Assembly (NCBI GenBank): GCA_016788205.1
Contig: JAEUTA010000025.1
Location: 62,001 to 126,000 of the forward strand
Length of the DNA: 64,000 nucleotides
From: Flavobacteriales bacterium
Lineage (GTDB): Bacteria; Bacteroidota; Bacteroidia; Flavobacteriales_F; PHOS-HE28
Reading direction: 5' to 3'
This document shows, one piece after another, positions 32,336-40,205 of this stretch. The stretch's first letter is position 1, and each line of letters starts with the position of its first letter. The notes beneath the pieces were generated by a model. That model ran no database searches and was not told the DNA's origin. It saw only the letters and a program-made list of their open reading frames with translations. Position numbers and translations under genes: made by a program.

Positions 32336-33277
32336 TCAAGCCGCTTTGCGTTTCGCCTTCTTCGCCGCGTGCGCCAGTGCCGCCTCGCGCACCCAGGCTC
32401 CATCATCGTGAGCCTTGTTGCGGGCGGCCAATCGCTCCTTGTTGCACGGTCCGTTACCGGCCACCACGTTGTTGAACTCCGTCCAATCGATGGTTCCCCA
32501 GTCGTAGTGCTTGGTGGCTTCGTTCCACTTCAGATCGGGATCGGGGATCGTCAGGCCGATGATCTCCGCCTGCTGTACAGTCCGGTCGATGAAGATCTGG
32601 CGCAGTTCATCGTTGCTCTGCCGCTTGATCTTCCACTTCATACTGTCGGCGCTGTTGGGGCTGTTCGCATCGCTGGGGCCGAACATCATCAGGCTGGGCC
32701 ACCACCACCGGTTGAGGGCGTCCTGTGCCATCTCCTTCTGTTCGGGTGTGCCCTTGGCGAGTACGCTCATCACCTCGTAGCCCTGTCGCTGGTGGAAGCT
32801 CTCTTCTTTGCAGATGCGCACCATGGCGCGGGCGTAAGGGCCGTAGCTGGTGCGGCAAAGCATCACCTGGTTCATGATGGCGGCACCATCCACCAGCCAA
32901 CCCACGGCACCGATGTCGGCCCAGGTCAGGGTGGGGTAGTTGAAGATGCTGCTGTACTTCGCTTTGCCACTGTTCAGATCGGCGATGGTCTGCTCCCGGG
33001 TGGTGCCGAGCGTTTCGCAGGCGCTGTAGAGGTACAGGCCATGTCCGGCTTCATCCTGCACCTTGGCGAGGAGGATGGCTTTGCGGCGCAAGCTCGGCGC
33101 CCGGGTGATCCAGTTGCCTTCGGGAAGCATGCCCACGATCTCGCTGTGCGCGTGCTGGCTGATCTGGCGGATCAGTGTCTTGCGGTACTTCTCCGGCATC
33201 CAATCCTTCGGCTCGATCTTCTGTTCGGCGTCGATCTTGGCTTGGAAGCGCTCTTCGAGGTTGGTCACGTCCGTCAT
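32336..33277 (-). CDS. paaA: phenylacetyl-CoA epoxidase catalytic subunit PaaA
   Basis: 313 residues. Di-iron ligand motifs: [21 protein letters not shown] (E-x2-H) and [18 protein letters not shown] (E-x2-H), as in the PaaA oxygenase. Other signatures are [37 protein letters not shown] and [30 protein letters not shown] stretches. It catalyses insertion of one oxygen atom into the ring of phenylacetyl-CoA. It is the first gene of the paaABCD-lipoprotein-GH run. A TATCTTAG box is 22 nt upstream, and paaE is divergent across a 146-bp gap. Confidence 0.97.
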   Translation of the reverse strand: MTDVTNLEERFQAKIDAEQKIEPKDWMPEKYRKTLIRQISQHAHSEIVGMLPEGNWITRAPSLRRKAILLAKVQDEAGHGLYLYSACETLGTTREQTIADLNSGKAKYSSIFNYPTLTWADIGAVGWLVDGAAIMNQVMLCRTSYGPYARAMVRICKEESFHQRQGYEVMSVLAKGTPEQKEMAQDALNRWWWPSLMMFGPSDANSPNSADSMKWKIKRQSNDELRQIFIDRTVQQAEIIGLTIPDPDLKWNEATKHYDWGTIDWTEFNNVVAGNGPCNKERLAARNKAHDDGAWVREAALAHAAKKAKRKAA

Positions 33278-33298
33278 CGGCGATGCTTTGTGCGGTGG

Positions 33299-33306
33299 CT
33301 AAGATA
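33299..33306 (-). promoter_or_regulatory. candidate -7 box of paaA
   Basis: TATCTTAG on the minus strand, one base off TAnnTTTG, 21 nt before the ATG. The divergent paaE box has the same TTAG variation. The rest of the 146-bp gap shows no clear operator. Confidence 0.4.
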
Positions 33307-33403
33307 GGGCTGGGGCGTGCTCCGGGGCTGATGGTGGTCATGCGGCGAACAACGTTACCCACCGTTCTGTTCTTGCCGGGATAGGAGGCCGAAGCCCAAC
33401 TGC

Positions 33404-33411
33404 TACTTTAG
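33404..33411 (+). promoter_or_regulatory. candidate -7 box of paaE
   Basis: TACTTTAG, 12 nt before the paaE ATG, one base off TAnnTTTG, followed by CGCCCC. Confidence 0.4.
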
Positions 33412-33423
33412 CGCCCCTTGAAC

Positions 33424-34527
33424 ATGACCACCCGCATGGCCCGGTTCCATTCCCTCGAAGTATCCAGCGTACAACAGGAAACGCCAGACTGCATCGTAGT
33501 CGGTTTCAGCATACCGCCCCAGGAACAGGCGGATTTCGCCTTTGTCCATGGGCAATATCTCACCCTGAAACTCACGGTGAACGGCGAGGAACTGCGCCGC
33601 AGCTACAGCATTTGCAGCAGCCCGTTGGATAAAGAGGAGGTGCGTATCGCTGTGAAGAAGGTGACCGGTGGTCGCGCCAGCACCCAATTGGTAGACAAGT
33701 TGAAGCCCGGTATGCGCATCGAGGTGATGACGCCCATGGGCAGCTTCACCACGGCATTGGATGCCTCCAAGGAGCGCCATTTCGTGGCCTTCGCAGCAGG
33801 CAGTGGCATCACGCCGATCCTGAGCATCCTAAAGACCGTTCTCCGCACCGAGCCCAAGAGCCGCTTCACGCTGTTCTATGGCAACTCGGAACAGGACCGC
33901 ATCATCTTCCGCCAACGGCTGGAGGAATTGAAGGCACAGCATGGCGACCGGTTCTCGGTGCACCACATTCTTTCCAAAGGGGTGGATGAGGACATGCTCT
34001 TCAACGGACGCATCACCAAGGAGAAGGCCGTGCAACTGCTTCAGCGCTTCGTGAACGATCCGTTGGACAAGGAGTTCTTCATCTGCGGGCCGGAGCAGAT
34101 GATGGTGAACGTGAGCGAGGCCTTGGAGAAGCAGGGGGTCGATAAGAAGCGCATCCATATCGAGCTCTTCAATACGCCGGTGGCAAGTGACGCGAAGAAG
34201 GCAACGGATCACACGCACACCGCCGATGCGGGAGCGTTCAGTGGCATGGCCGAAGTGACCGTGATCATGGACGGTCGGGAGCATGTGCTGAAGATCGCAA
34301 CGAACGGTGATCCGGTGCTGGATGCCGCGCTGGACGGTGGACTCGATGTTCCTTACGCCTGCAAGGGAGCCGTTTGCTGCACCTGCAAAGCCCGGGTAGT
34401 GGAAGGGAAAGTGGAGATGGACATGAACTATGCCCTAACGGATGAAGAAGTGGCTGATGGCTACGTGCTCACCTGTCAGACGCATCCGCGCAGCGCAAAG
34501 GTGACGATCGACTACGACCAGCACTAG
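33424..34527 (+). CDS. paaE: phenylacetyl-CoA epoxidase reductase PaaE
   Basis: 367 residues from the ATG at 33424 (a TTG 6 nt upstream is less likely). FAD domain RSYSICSS; NAD domain FVAFAAGSGITPILSILKTVL and FTLFYGNSEQDRIIFRQRLEEL; EFFICGPEQMM; and a plant-type [2Fe-2S] C-terminal domain PYACKGAVCCTCKARVVEG with the fourth Cys in LTCQTHP. It passes electrons from NADPH to PaaA. In most clusters paaE follows paaD; here it is alone and divergent from paaA. Confidence 0.96.
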   Translation: MTTRMARFHSLEVSSVQQETPDCIVVGFSIPPQEQADFAFVHGQYLTLKLTVNGEELRRSYSICSSPLDKEEVRIAVKKVTGGRASTQLVDKLKPGMRIEVMTPMGSFTTALDASKERHFVAFAAGSGITPILSILKTVLRTEPKSRFTLFYGNSEQDRIIFRQRLEELKAQHGDRFSVHHILSKGVDEDMLFNGRITKEKAVQLLQRFVNDPLDKEFFICGPEQMMVNVSEALEKQGVDKKRIHIELFNTPVASDAKKATDHTHTADAGAFSGMAEVTVIMDGREHVLKIATNGDPVLDAALDGGLDVPYACKGAVCCTCKARVVEGKVEMDMNYALTDEEVADGYVLTCQTHPRSAKVTIDYDQH

Positions 34528-34529
34528 GC

Positions 34530-35021
34530 TTACTCTACGCTGGCCTGTGTAGCCAGTAGCGCGATCTTCAGTTGGATATCTGCCAGGTATGGCTCGCTGT
34601 GATCGAAGCGTGCTGTTTCGTGATCCCATTGGATAAGCCCGCAAGGGAAGTCCAGGTAGAACGGGTCTGCATGTACGAACCGGTCCAGTGGTTCCAGATC
34701 CAAGGTATAGGCAATGGGCTCATCGGTGAAAGCCCCTTCTGGGACATGGGTGTCGATCGAAATGGTCTTGTCGCGATAGCCCTGCTTCTCCACACGCACG
34801 CTGAAGTGCTCGTTCAAGTCGAGATCCAGTTGGAATGCGCTATGCTTGGTGGGGGGTAGTTCGGCCACACGCTGATTGCCCTTGAAGAGCACCACGTTGA
34901 ATTGCCCGCAATCCGATCCGTTGGCGGTCACACTGACCAATAAGGGCATCTGGGTAGCCGGTTCCTGTGCTGCACAATGCAAAGTGGTGAGGCAGGGGAG
35001 AGCGAGGAAGAAGGTCCGCAT
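34530..35021 (-). CDS. secreted small protein with carboxypeptidase-regulatory-like domain (paralogue A)
   Basis: 163 residues with a signal peptide (MRTFFLALPCLTTLHCAAQ). The core FNVVLFKGNQRVAELPPTKHSAFQLDLDLNEHFSVRVEKQGYRDKTISIDTHVPEG is a CarboxypepD_reg-like beta-sandwich. The end is DPFYLDFPCGLIQWDHETARFDHSEPYLADIQLKIA, a motif shared with the next gene and with the N-terminus of the 1400-residue protein at 53370. It is encoded 3 nt from the paaE stop, convergent. Possibly a surface or periplasmic binding module; function unknown. Confidence 0.72.
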   Translation of the reverse strand: MRTFFLALPCLTTLHCAAQEPATQMPLLVSVTANGSDCGQFNVVLFKGNQRVAELPPTKHSAFQLDLDLNEHFSVRVEKQGYRDKTISIDTHVPEGAFTDEPIAYTLDLEPLDRFVHADPFYLDFPCGLIQWDHETARFDHSEPYLADIQLKIALLATQASVE

Positions 35022-35078
35022 GGTGGTTCGATGTAGCGTTTGATACGGTCGAATGCTGGCCGTGTTGCAAGAAAGATC

Positions 35079-35102
35079 GAGGCGGGCTTACGGGCCCGCC
35101 TC
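35079..35102 (-). terminator. intrinsic terminator after paralogue B
   Basis: GAGGCGGGC and GCCCGCCTC form a 9-bp stem with a 6-nt loop, then GATCTTTCTT on the minus strand. It lies in the 139-bp gap between the two paralogues, so they are not simply one transcript. Confidence 0.75.
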
Positions 35103-35160
35103 GCTGTTCTACCCGCCTTGGTTATATGATTTGTAAGGCAGGGGAGAAGAAGGTATCACA

Positions 35161-35679
35161 TCAGAAGCTCGCCTGGGCGAAACCGGCCAGTTTGGTCTGG
35201 ATGTGCGTGAGGTAATGTTCACTGTGGTAGAAGCCGCCGAGTTCTTCGTTGTAACGCACGATGGCGGATGGGAAATCCGTGTAGAACGGATCGATGTTCT
35301 GTGAGGCTGTTCGCTGCAGGCTCACGGTGCACTCGTAGTCCGGATACTTCACGAGGCCTTCGGGAAGTTTGGTCTCGATGGCTACGATCTTTTCCTGATA
35401 GCCGTCCTTCACGATGCGAACGATGTAGGAGGCGTCGATATCCAACTCCAGTTCGAAGCGACCGCGTTTATCCGACTCGAGCTTACCGAGTTCCGTATTG
35501 TCCTTGTAGAGGATCAGTTGATAGCCATCGGCTCGCTGCTCGTCGATCAGCACTTGTCCGTGCACTGGAAGGTACCAGCCTTCGGCCTGATCACGGCGAT
35601 CAACGAGTTTGCCTTGTGCCATGATCTGCAAGGGCAGTATGCCAAGTGTAAGGAGAGCTGCGGATAGGACGGCTTTCAT
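35161..35679 (-). CDS. secreted small protein with carboxypeptidase-regulatory-like domain (paralogue B)
   Basis: 172 residues with a signal peptide (MKAVLSAALLTLGILPLQIMAQ). The core YQLILYKDNTELGKLESDKRGRFELELDIDASYIVRIVKDGYQEKIVAIETKLPEG aligns with paralogue A, and the ending DPFYTDFPSAIVRYNEELGGFYHSEHYLTHIQTKLAGF matches the A ending position for position. The pair probably arose by tandem duplication. Neither has catalytic residues. The larger protein at 53370 contains the same module before its repeat region. Confidence 0.75.
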   Translation of the reverse strand: MKAVLSAALLTLGILPLQIMAQGKLVDRRDQAEGWYLPVHGQVLIDEQRADGYQLILYKDNTELGKLESDKRGRFELELDIDASYIVRIVKDGYQEKIVAIETKLPEGLVKYPDYECTVSLQRTASQNIDPFYTDFPSAIVRYNEELGGFYHSEHYLTHIQTKLAGFAQASF

Positions 35680-35736
35680 CCGTGTGCGATTGAATTGAAC
35701 TGGTGTTCTTACGGCAGTGGCCGCAAGGAGGTTTCA

Positions 35737-37275
35737 CTAAGCCACCTTATAGAAGGGTACCTCCTGCGCGGCGGTGTCGGCGATGGGTATGGCCACGTGG
35801 ATGGAAGTGCCCTGATCGATAGCGCTTTCCGCCCAAACCTCACCGCCATGTTTGGATACGATGCGCTGTACGATGGCCAGGCCTACGCCGGACCCCTCGA
35901 ATTGCTCGGCCTTATGCAACCGTTTGAAGATGCCGAACGCTTGTTCCTTATGCTGCGGGTCGAACCCGACGCCATTGTCCTTTACGGTGATGATGTCGCG
36001 ACCATCGCTCCGAACGTGGGTGATGGTGATCTCGGGGTGTTCCCTATCCCGGGTGAATTTGAGCGCGTTGGAGATCAGGTTCTGAAGTACCACCTTCAAC
36101 ATCGGTGGATCCGTTAGAATTGAAGTTCCGTCCGGAACGCTGATCCGTAGTTGATCGCGCCGCGATTCCGCCACTTGTTCTTCGATGCACTGTTCCACCA
36201 GTGGTCGCAGGTGCACATCGCGTCGTTCCATCTCGCGTTTGTTCGTTTGCGAGAAGCGCAGAAGGTCGTCCACGAGTTCCAGCATGCGTTTGGCGCCATT
36301 GTGTATGCGCTCGGTGAATTCGAGTTGTTCCACCGCATTGCCACTTTCTTGCGCTAGCGAGTGCAAGTGGTCACTGAGTGCGGCGATGTTCTTCAACGGT
36401 GATCGCAGATCGTGGGCGACCGTGTAAGAGAATGACCCAAGGTCTTCCAAGGCTTCCAGTAGCTGCCCGGTACGTGCAGCCACACGCCGGTCCAGGTCCG
36501 CGTTCAGCTTCTTGATACGGATCTCTTCCTGCTTCCTGTCGCTGATGTCTTTGATCACCGCCTGGAACGCATGTCGGCCATGCACCTCCTTCCCCAGGTA
36601 GGTCGCAGTCATCAAGCAATCGATCAAGCTGCCGTTCGGTGTCCGCACGGTGAGGTCCACGTTCACGAACTCATGTCCAGAACGCTTCTCGCGCAGTGAG
36701 CGCACCAGGTCCCTGGCGTTCTCCAGATGATCGGTGAAGCGCTTTTTCAACAGGTCTTCCACGGGCAGCCCCATCAGTTTGCCGCAGGCGCCATTGGCTT
36801 GCAGTATCTCGCCGTGGTGATCCACTACGACGATGGGGTCGCCGGAGGTGTTGAAGATCTGCGCGTATTGGTGAAGGAGCTTGTCCTTGTCGTCGCGCAA
36901 GGTGTGGATCTCGTAGGCCTGCTTGATCTTCAGGGTCAGATCATTGAGGTCCCATGGTTTGGTGCAATAGGCATAGATCCCGCCTTCGTTCACCGCGGCG
37001 ATCACCGCCTCCAGATCGGAGAAGCCTGTCAGCAACATGCGCATGGGCTTGGGGAAGCGCTGTCGCGCGATGGTCAGGAACTCCGAACCGGTCATGTTCG
37101 GCATTCGCTGATCGGAGATGATCACATGGACCTGCTCCGTTTCCAGGACTTTCAAGGCTTCCTCACCGCTGCTGGCGAGCAGAACATCCATTTCCCTACG
37201 GAATGTGGAACGGAAGGCTTTCAAATTGTTCTCCTCGTCGTCCACGAAGAGCACGCGGATCATTGGCTCGTTCAT
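35737..37275 (-). CDS. hybrid response regulator / PAS / histidine kinase
   Basis: 512 residues, no membrane segment. Receiver at about 5-125 with acidic pair Asp12-Asp13 and phospho-acceptor Asp55 in IISDQRMP. PAS at about 140-255 (YAQIFNTSGDPIVVVDHHGEILQANGACGKLMG). A short coiled coil, then HisKA with the phospho-His in FSYTVAHDLRSPLKNIAALSDHL. The HATPase has VVLQNLISNALKFTRD, DNGVGFDP and FEGSGVGLAIVQRIVSKHGG. A receiver at the N-terminus of a kinase suggests that it receives a phosphoryl group and then controls its own kinase. It overlaps the 7TM-DISM kinase gene by 4 nt (ATGA), so it is the last gene of that operon. Confidence 0.93.
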   Translation of the reverse strand: MNEPMIRVLFVDDEENNLKAFRSTFRREMDVLLASSGEEALKVLETEQVHVIISDQRMPNMTGSEFLTIARQRFPKPMRMLLTGFSDLEAVIAAVNEGGIYAYCTKPWDLNDLTLKIKQAYEIHTLRDDKDKLLHQYAQIFNTSGDPIVVVDHHGEILQANGACGKLMGLPVEDLLKKRFTDHLENARDLVRSLREKRSGHEFVNVDLTVRTPNGSLIDCLMTATYLGKEVHGRHAFQAVIKDISDRKQEEIRIKKLNADLDRRVAARTGQLLEALEDLGSFSYTVAHDLRSPLKNIAALSDHLHSLAQESGNAVEQLEFTERIHNGAKRMLELVDDLLRFSQTNKREMERRDVHLRPLVEQCIEEQVAESRRDQLRISVPDGTSILTDPPMLKVVLQNLISNALKFTRDREHPEITITHVRSDGRDIITVKDNGVGFDPQHKEQAFGIFKRLHKAEQFEGSGVGLAIVQRIVSKHGGEVWAESAIDQGTSIHVAIPIADTAAQEVPFYKVA

Positions 37276-39404
37276 GCGCGTTTTTGTTGTGGTAGGTGAC
37301 GAATGGGCAGGTGAATATGAATGGTCGTCCCTTTATCCGGGGCACTTTCCACGGCGATGTGGCCATAATGATCCTGGATGATGCCATACACGATGGCAAG
37401 CCCCAACCCTGTCCCTTCGCCCACGGGCTTTGTGGTGAAGAAAGGGTCGAACATGCGTGCCTTCACCTCTTCGCTCATCCCGATGCCGTTATCCGCTATG
37501 CTGATGCAGGCCGTGCCATCCTCCGCACGGGTGGTCACCACCACTTCGGAGACATCGTCCGCGCCGCGTGCCAACGTGGCCTGTATCGCGTTGGTCAGTA
37601 TGTTCATGAACACCTGATTCACCTTGCCCGGGAAGCACTCTATGGGTGGTAGTTCGCCCAGTTCGAAACGGATGCGCACCTTGTCACGGTATTGCGGTGC
37701 GAGCAATGCGAGCGTGTTCTTCAAACCTTCGTGGATGTCGCTATCCTTCAGGTCATCCTCATCCAGGCGTGAGAAGTTGCGCAATCCGCGAACGATCTCC
37801 GCCGTGCGCTTGGAGCCCTCCGAGATGCTGCCGATGATGTCATCCAGTTCCTCGATGGAGTCCGATATCCCGAGCTTGCGTTCGCGTTCCTTCAGGAGTT
37901 TCAGCTTTTCCATCGCTGTTTCCGGGGTCAATGCGCGATACTCCTGCATGACCTCTACGATCTCGGAAATGTTCCTGCGGAGCGGCTGGATGTTGCTGGT
38001 GATGAAGTTGATGGGGTTGTTGATCTCGTGCGCTATGCCGGCCGTCAACTGACCAAGGGATGCCATCTTCTCAGCGTTCACGAGCTGGGTCTGGGTGCGT
38101 TTGAGATGTTCGTTCGACTCTTGCAACGCTTGCGTGCGCTCTGTCACCTTCTGTTCCAGTATCACGTTCTGTTCTCTGATGATACGTTGATTCTCGATGG
38201 ACGCGGCGAGGGCTTCCGCTTGCGAGCGCTCCTTCTCCCTGCGTAGCACATTGATACGGTCTGCGAGACCGAAGGAGAGCAGGATGCCCTCCACCGCAGA
38301 GCCGACGGGCATGGCATAGGTCGTCCAGTCGTTGTAGGGAAGCACACCGAGGTCCTTCACTACGAACACCACCACAGCGAGCAGGAACACCGTCCAAGCG
38401 ACGAGGAAGAAGCCGGCCTGCCTTGAGCCGCGTCGCCACGAGAGCACGCCCACGATGAGTGTGTACAGAGCGGACCAACCGGATAATGCCTGTGCGACTT
38501 GATAGGCCACCACGGGCTGTCCCGCCTGCTGCAGACCGATGCAGGCGGCGAAGAGCAGGTAGAAGATCGGGGCTCCCCGATCAAGGCGAGGCACGTACTG
38601 CTTGGTGCCGATGAAGTGGCGAGCGAACTGCATGCCCAACGTGGCCGTCAGCAAGGTGAAGATCAAGGTGGAACTGGATGAGAGCCAATTGTTGCCGGCC
38701 CAGATGTAGAACGGGCCTATTCCGATGAACGCGAGCTGGGTGAGCGCCACGACCAGCAAGTAGAGCACATAGTAGAGGTAGCTCCGATCACGGATGGATG
38801 CGAAAATGAACGTGTTGTAGAGGGCAAGCACCAGCATCACCCCGATGTACACGCCCAGGATCAAGTTGCGTCTGGATCTGTTCGAGGTCAGTTCCTTCGC
38901 GGTGCGGAAGACCAGCGGCAATTGGATCTGCTTGTTGCTGCGCACGCGCAAAAGCAGTGTTCCCTGCTCTCCTTTCGGGATAGGTATGTCGAAGGAGAAC
39001 TCGGTGTCCGTTCCGGTTCGTTCCAAGGGAGCCACGGATTGGCCGGCAAAGCCCCAACGGATCAACTGTTCGTCGCGCAAGAGCCAGAGTTCCAGTTCAT
39101 CCAATTCCGCATATTCCACACAGAGGAAAAGGTGATCGGAGGAACTCCGGTTCAGGATGGTGGTCGTGAGCCAGAACGTTGAGTTCGTCACCCCTAGGTT
39201 GGGCACGTTACGATCCAGTGGGCGAAACCCCGGCGAAATGATCGCCTCTGCCGCCGATAGGATCGAAGCGGAGTCTTCCAGCACTTGGAACCGCGCTCCG
39301 CTGTAAGTGTGCCTGGCAGTATCCAGGAATACGTACGGAACGGTGCTATTGCCCAGCGTCAGGCGCACGGCCATGACCAGACAGAGCGAAAGGAGAGCTC
39401 TCAT
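37272..39404 (-). CDS. 7TM-DISM sensor histidine kinase
   Basis: 710 residues. Signal or first helix, then an extracytoplasmic 7TMR-DISMED2 sensor of about 150 residues (TARHTYSGARFQVLEDSASILSAAEAIISPGFRPLDRNVPNLGVTNSTFWLTTTILN). Seven membrane helices follow at about 185-390, then a coiled coil, HisKA with phospho-His in GQLTAGIAHEINNPINFI, and HATPase (QVFMNILTNAIQATL, DNGIGMSEE, GEGTGLGLAIVYGIIQDHYGH). DISMED2 domains are jellyroll folds predicted to bind carbohydrates or other small molecules outside the cell. It sits between the GNAT gene (48-nt gap) and the hybrid kinase gene (overlap), so it is a likely sensor for whatever the operon makes. Confidence 0.93.
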   Translation of the reverse strand: MRALLSLCLVMAVRLTLGNSTVPYVFLDTARHTYSGARFQVLEDSASILSAAEAIISPGFRPLDRNVPNLGVTNSTFWLTTTILNRSSSDHLFLCVEYAELDELELWLLRDEQLIRWGFAGQSVAPLERTGTDTEFSFDIPIPKGEQGTLLLRVRSNKQIQLPLVFRTAKELTSNRSRRNLILGVYIGVMLVLALYNTFIFASIRDRSYLYYVLYLLVVALTQLAFIGIGPFYIWAGNNWLSSSSTLIFTLLTATLGMQFARHFIGTKQYVPRLDRGAPIFYLLFAACIGLQQAGQPVVAYQVAQALSGWSALYTLIVGVLSWRRGSRQAGFFLVAWTVFLLAVVVFVVKDLGVLPYNDWTTYAMPVGSAVEGILLSFGLADRINVLRREKERSQAEALAASIENQRIIREQNVILEQKVTERTQALQESNEHLKRTQTQLVNAEKMASLGQLTAGIAHEINNPINFITSNIQPLRRNISEIVEVMQEYRALTPETAMEKLKLLKERERKLGISDSIEELDDIIGSISEGSKRTAEIVRGLRNFSRLDEDDLKDSDIHEGLKNTLALLAPQYRDKVRIRFELGELPPIECFPGKVNQVFMNILTNAIQATLARGADDVSEVVVTTRAEDGTACISIADNGIGMSEEVKARMFDPFFTTKPVGEGTGLGLAIVYGIIQDHYGHIAVESAPDKGTTIHIHLPIRHLPQQKRA

Positions 39405-39452
39405 CGGGCGCTCCTACGAAGAAGCGCCGAAGTTGGTTGCCGAGGGCCGCTT

Positions 39453-40205
39453 TCAGGCGGTGTGCCGCAGGCGTTCCTCTGCTATGGAGCGATAAGCCAC
39501 CAGGTCGATCACGCCCTTTGATATCACCAGGTCGTACTTGACCTCCAGTGGTATGCGGGCCGGGCTTTCCACTCTAGTCTGTTCCGGTCGTAAGCGCAGA
39601 CTGTAGATGGACCTGCGCTGCGCCATGTTCGCGTGCGGAAGTAATACCGGGTCCGGGTTCACCATGGCGATCGACTTGAACTCCGCAGTGGGGTAGTCGA
39701 ACGCGCCCTCGTCACCCACTTCCGTCAAAGCGATGAAGCCATTACGCTCCGGATGCCGTTTCGTGTGGTGGCCCACGAAGCACACCATGCTCTTTGCCCC
39801 GGCATGGGGTGCTATGGCCGTCACAGCGATGCTCAACAGCACCGTGACACCGCGGTTCGCATACCGGTTGGCGCTCCAAAGACCACAAACCTCTCCATTG
39901 CCGATCGCTTTCAAGTCTTCAAGCGCGGAATGGATGCGTGGATCCAGTTTGCTTATGGCCTGCGCCATGGGGAGGCGAGAACCTTCCCCGTGATCCATCT
40001 GAAAACGGATGCCTCCCACCATGCCTTCGATGGGGTGCAGCGCGACGATGACGAAGCATTGTGCATCGCGCGTCCATGAATCGTCACCCCTGACAACGAG
40101 CGGGATGTTCAATTCGGTGAGGACCAGCTCATGTTCCCGGAGGAACTCTTGGCAGAGGTCCGGCCGATCGGGTGCACTGAAGGCGAGGAGTTGAAGTTGA
40201 TCCAT
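39453..40205 (-). CDS. GNAT-fold, N-acyl amino acid synthase-like acyltransferase
   Basis: 250 residues, no signal. The GNAT pattern is VIVALHPIEGMVGGIRFQMD (beta-4), then GEVCGLWSANRYANRGVTVLLSIAVTAIAPHAGAKSMVCFVG, in which the E-V-x-x-L/W-x(n)-R/Y-x-x-R-G core is in the position of motif A that binds the acyl-CoA. The length and late central core recall the FeeM-type N-acyl amino acid synthases and LuxI-like folds, not short GNATs. The ATG overlaps the Rv1355c-type gene stop by one base. It could acylate a small amine or amino acid, but neither substrate is known. Confidence 0.6.
   Translation of the reverse strand: MDQLQLLAFSAPDRPDLCQEFLREHELVLTELNIPLVVRGDDSWTRDAQCFVIVALHPIEGMVGGIRFQMDHGEGSRLPMAQAISKLDPRIHSALEDLKAIGNGEVCGLWSANRYANRGVTVLLSIAVTAIAPHAGAKSMVCFVGHHTKRHPERNGFIALTEVGDEGAFDYPTAEFKSIAMVNPDPVLLPHANMAQRRSIYSLRLRPEQTRVESPARIPLEVKYDLVISKGVIDLVAYRSIAEERLRHTA

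Noticed and set aside
39453..40205. LuxI-type acyl-homoserine lactone synthase
   Set aside because: The fold may be related, but the conserved LuxI N-terminal Arg/Phe/Trp set is not seen and there is no LuxR gene; the safer call is a GNAT/FeeM-like enzyme.
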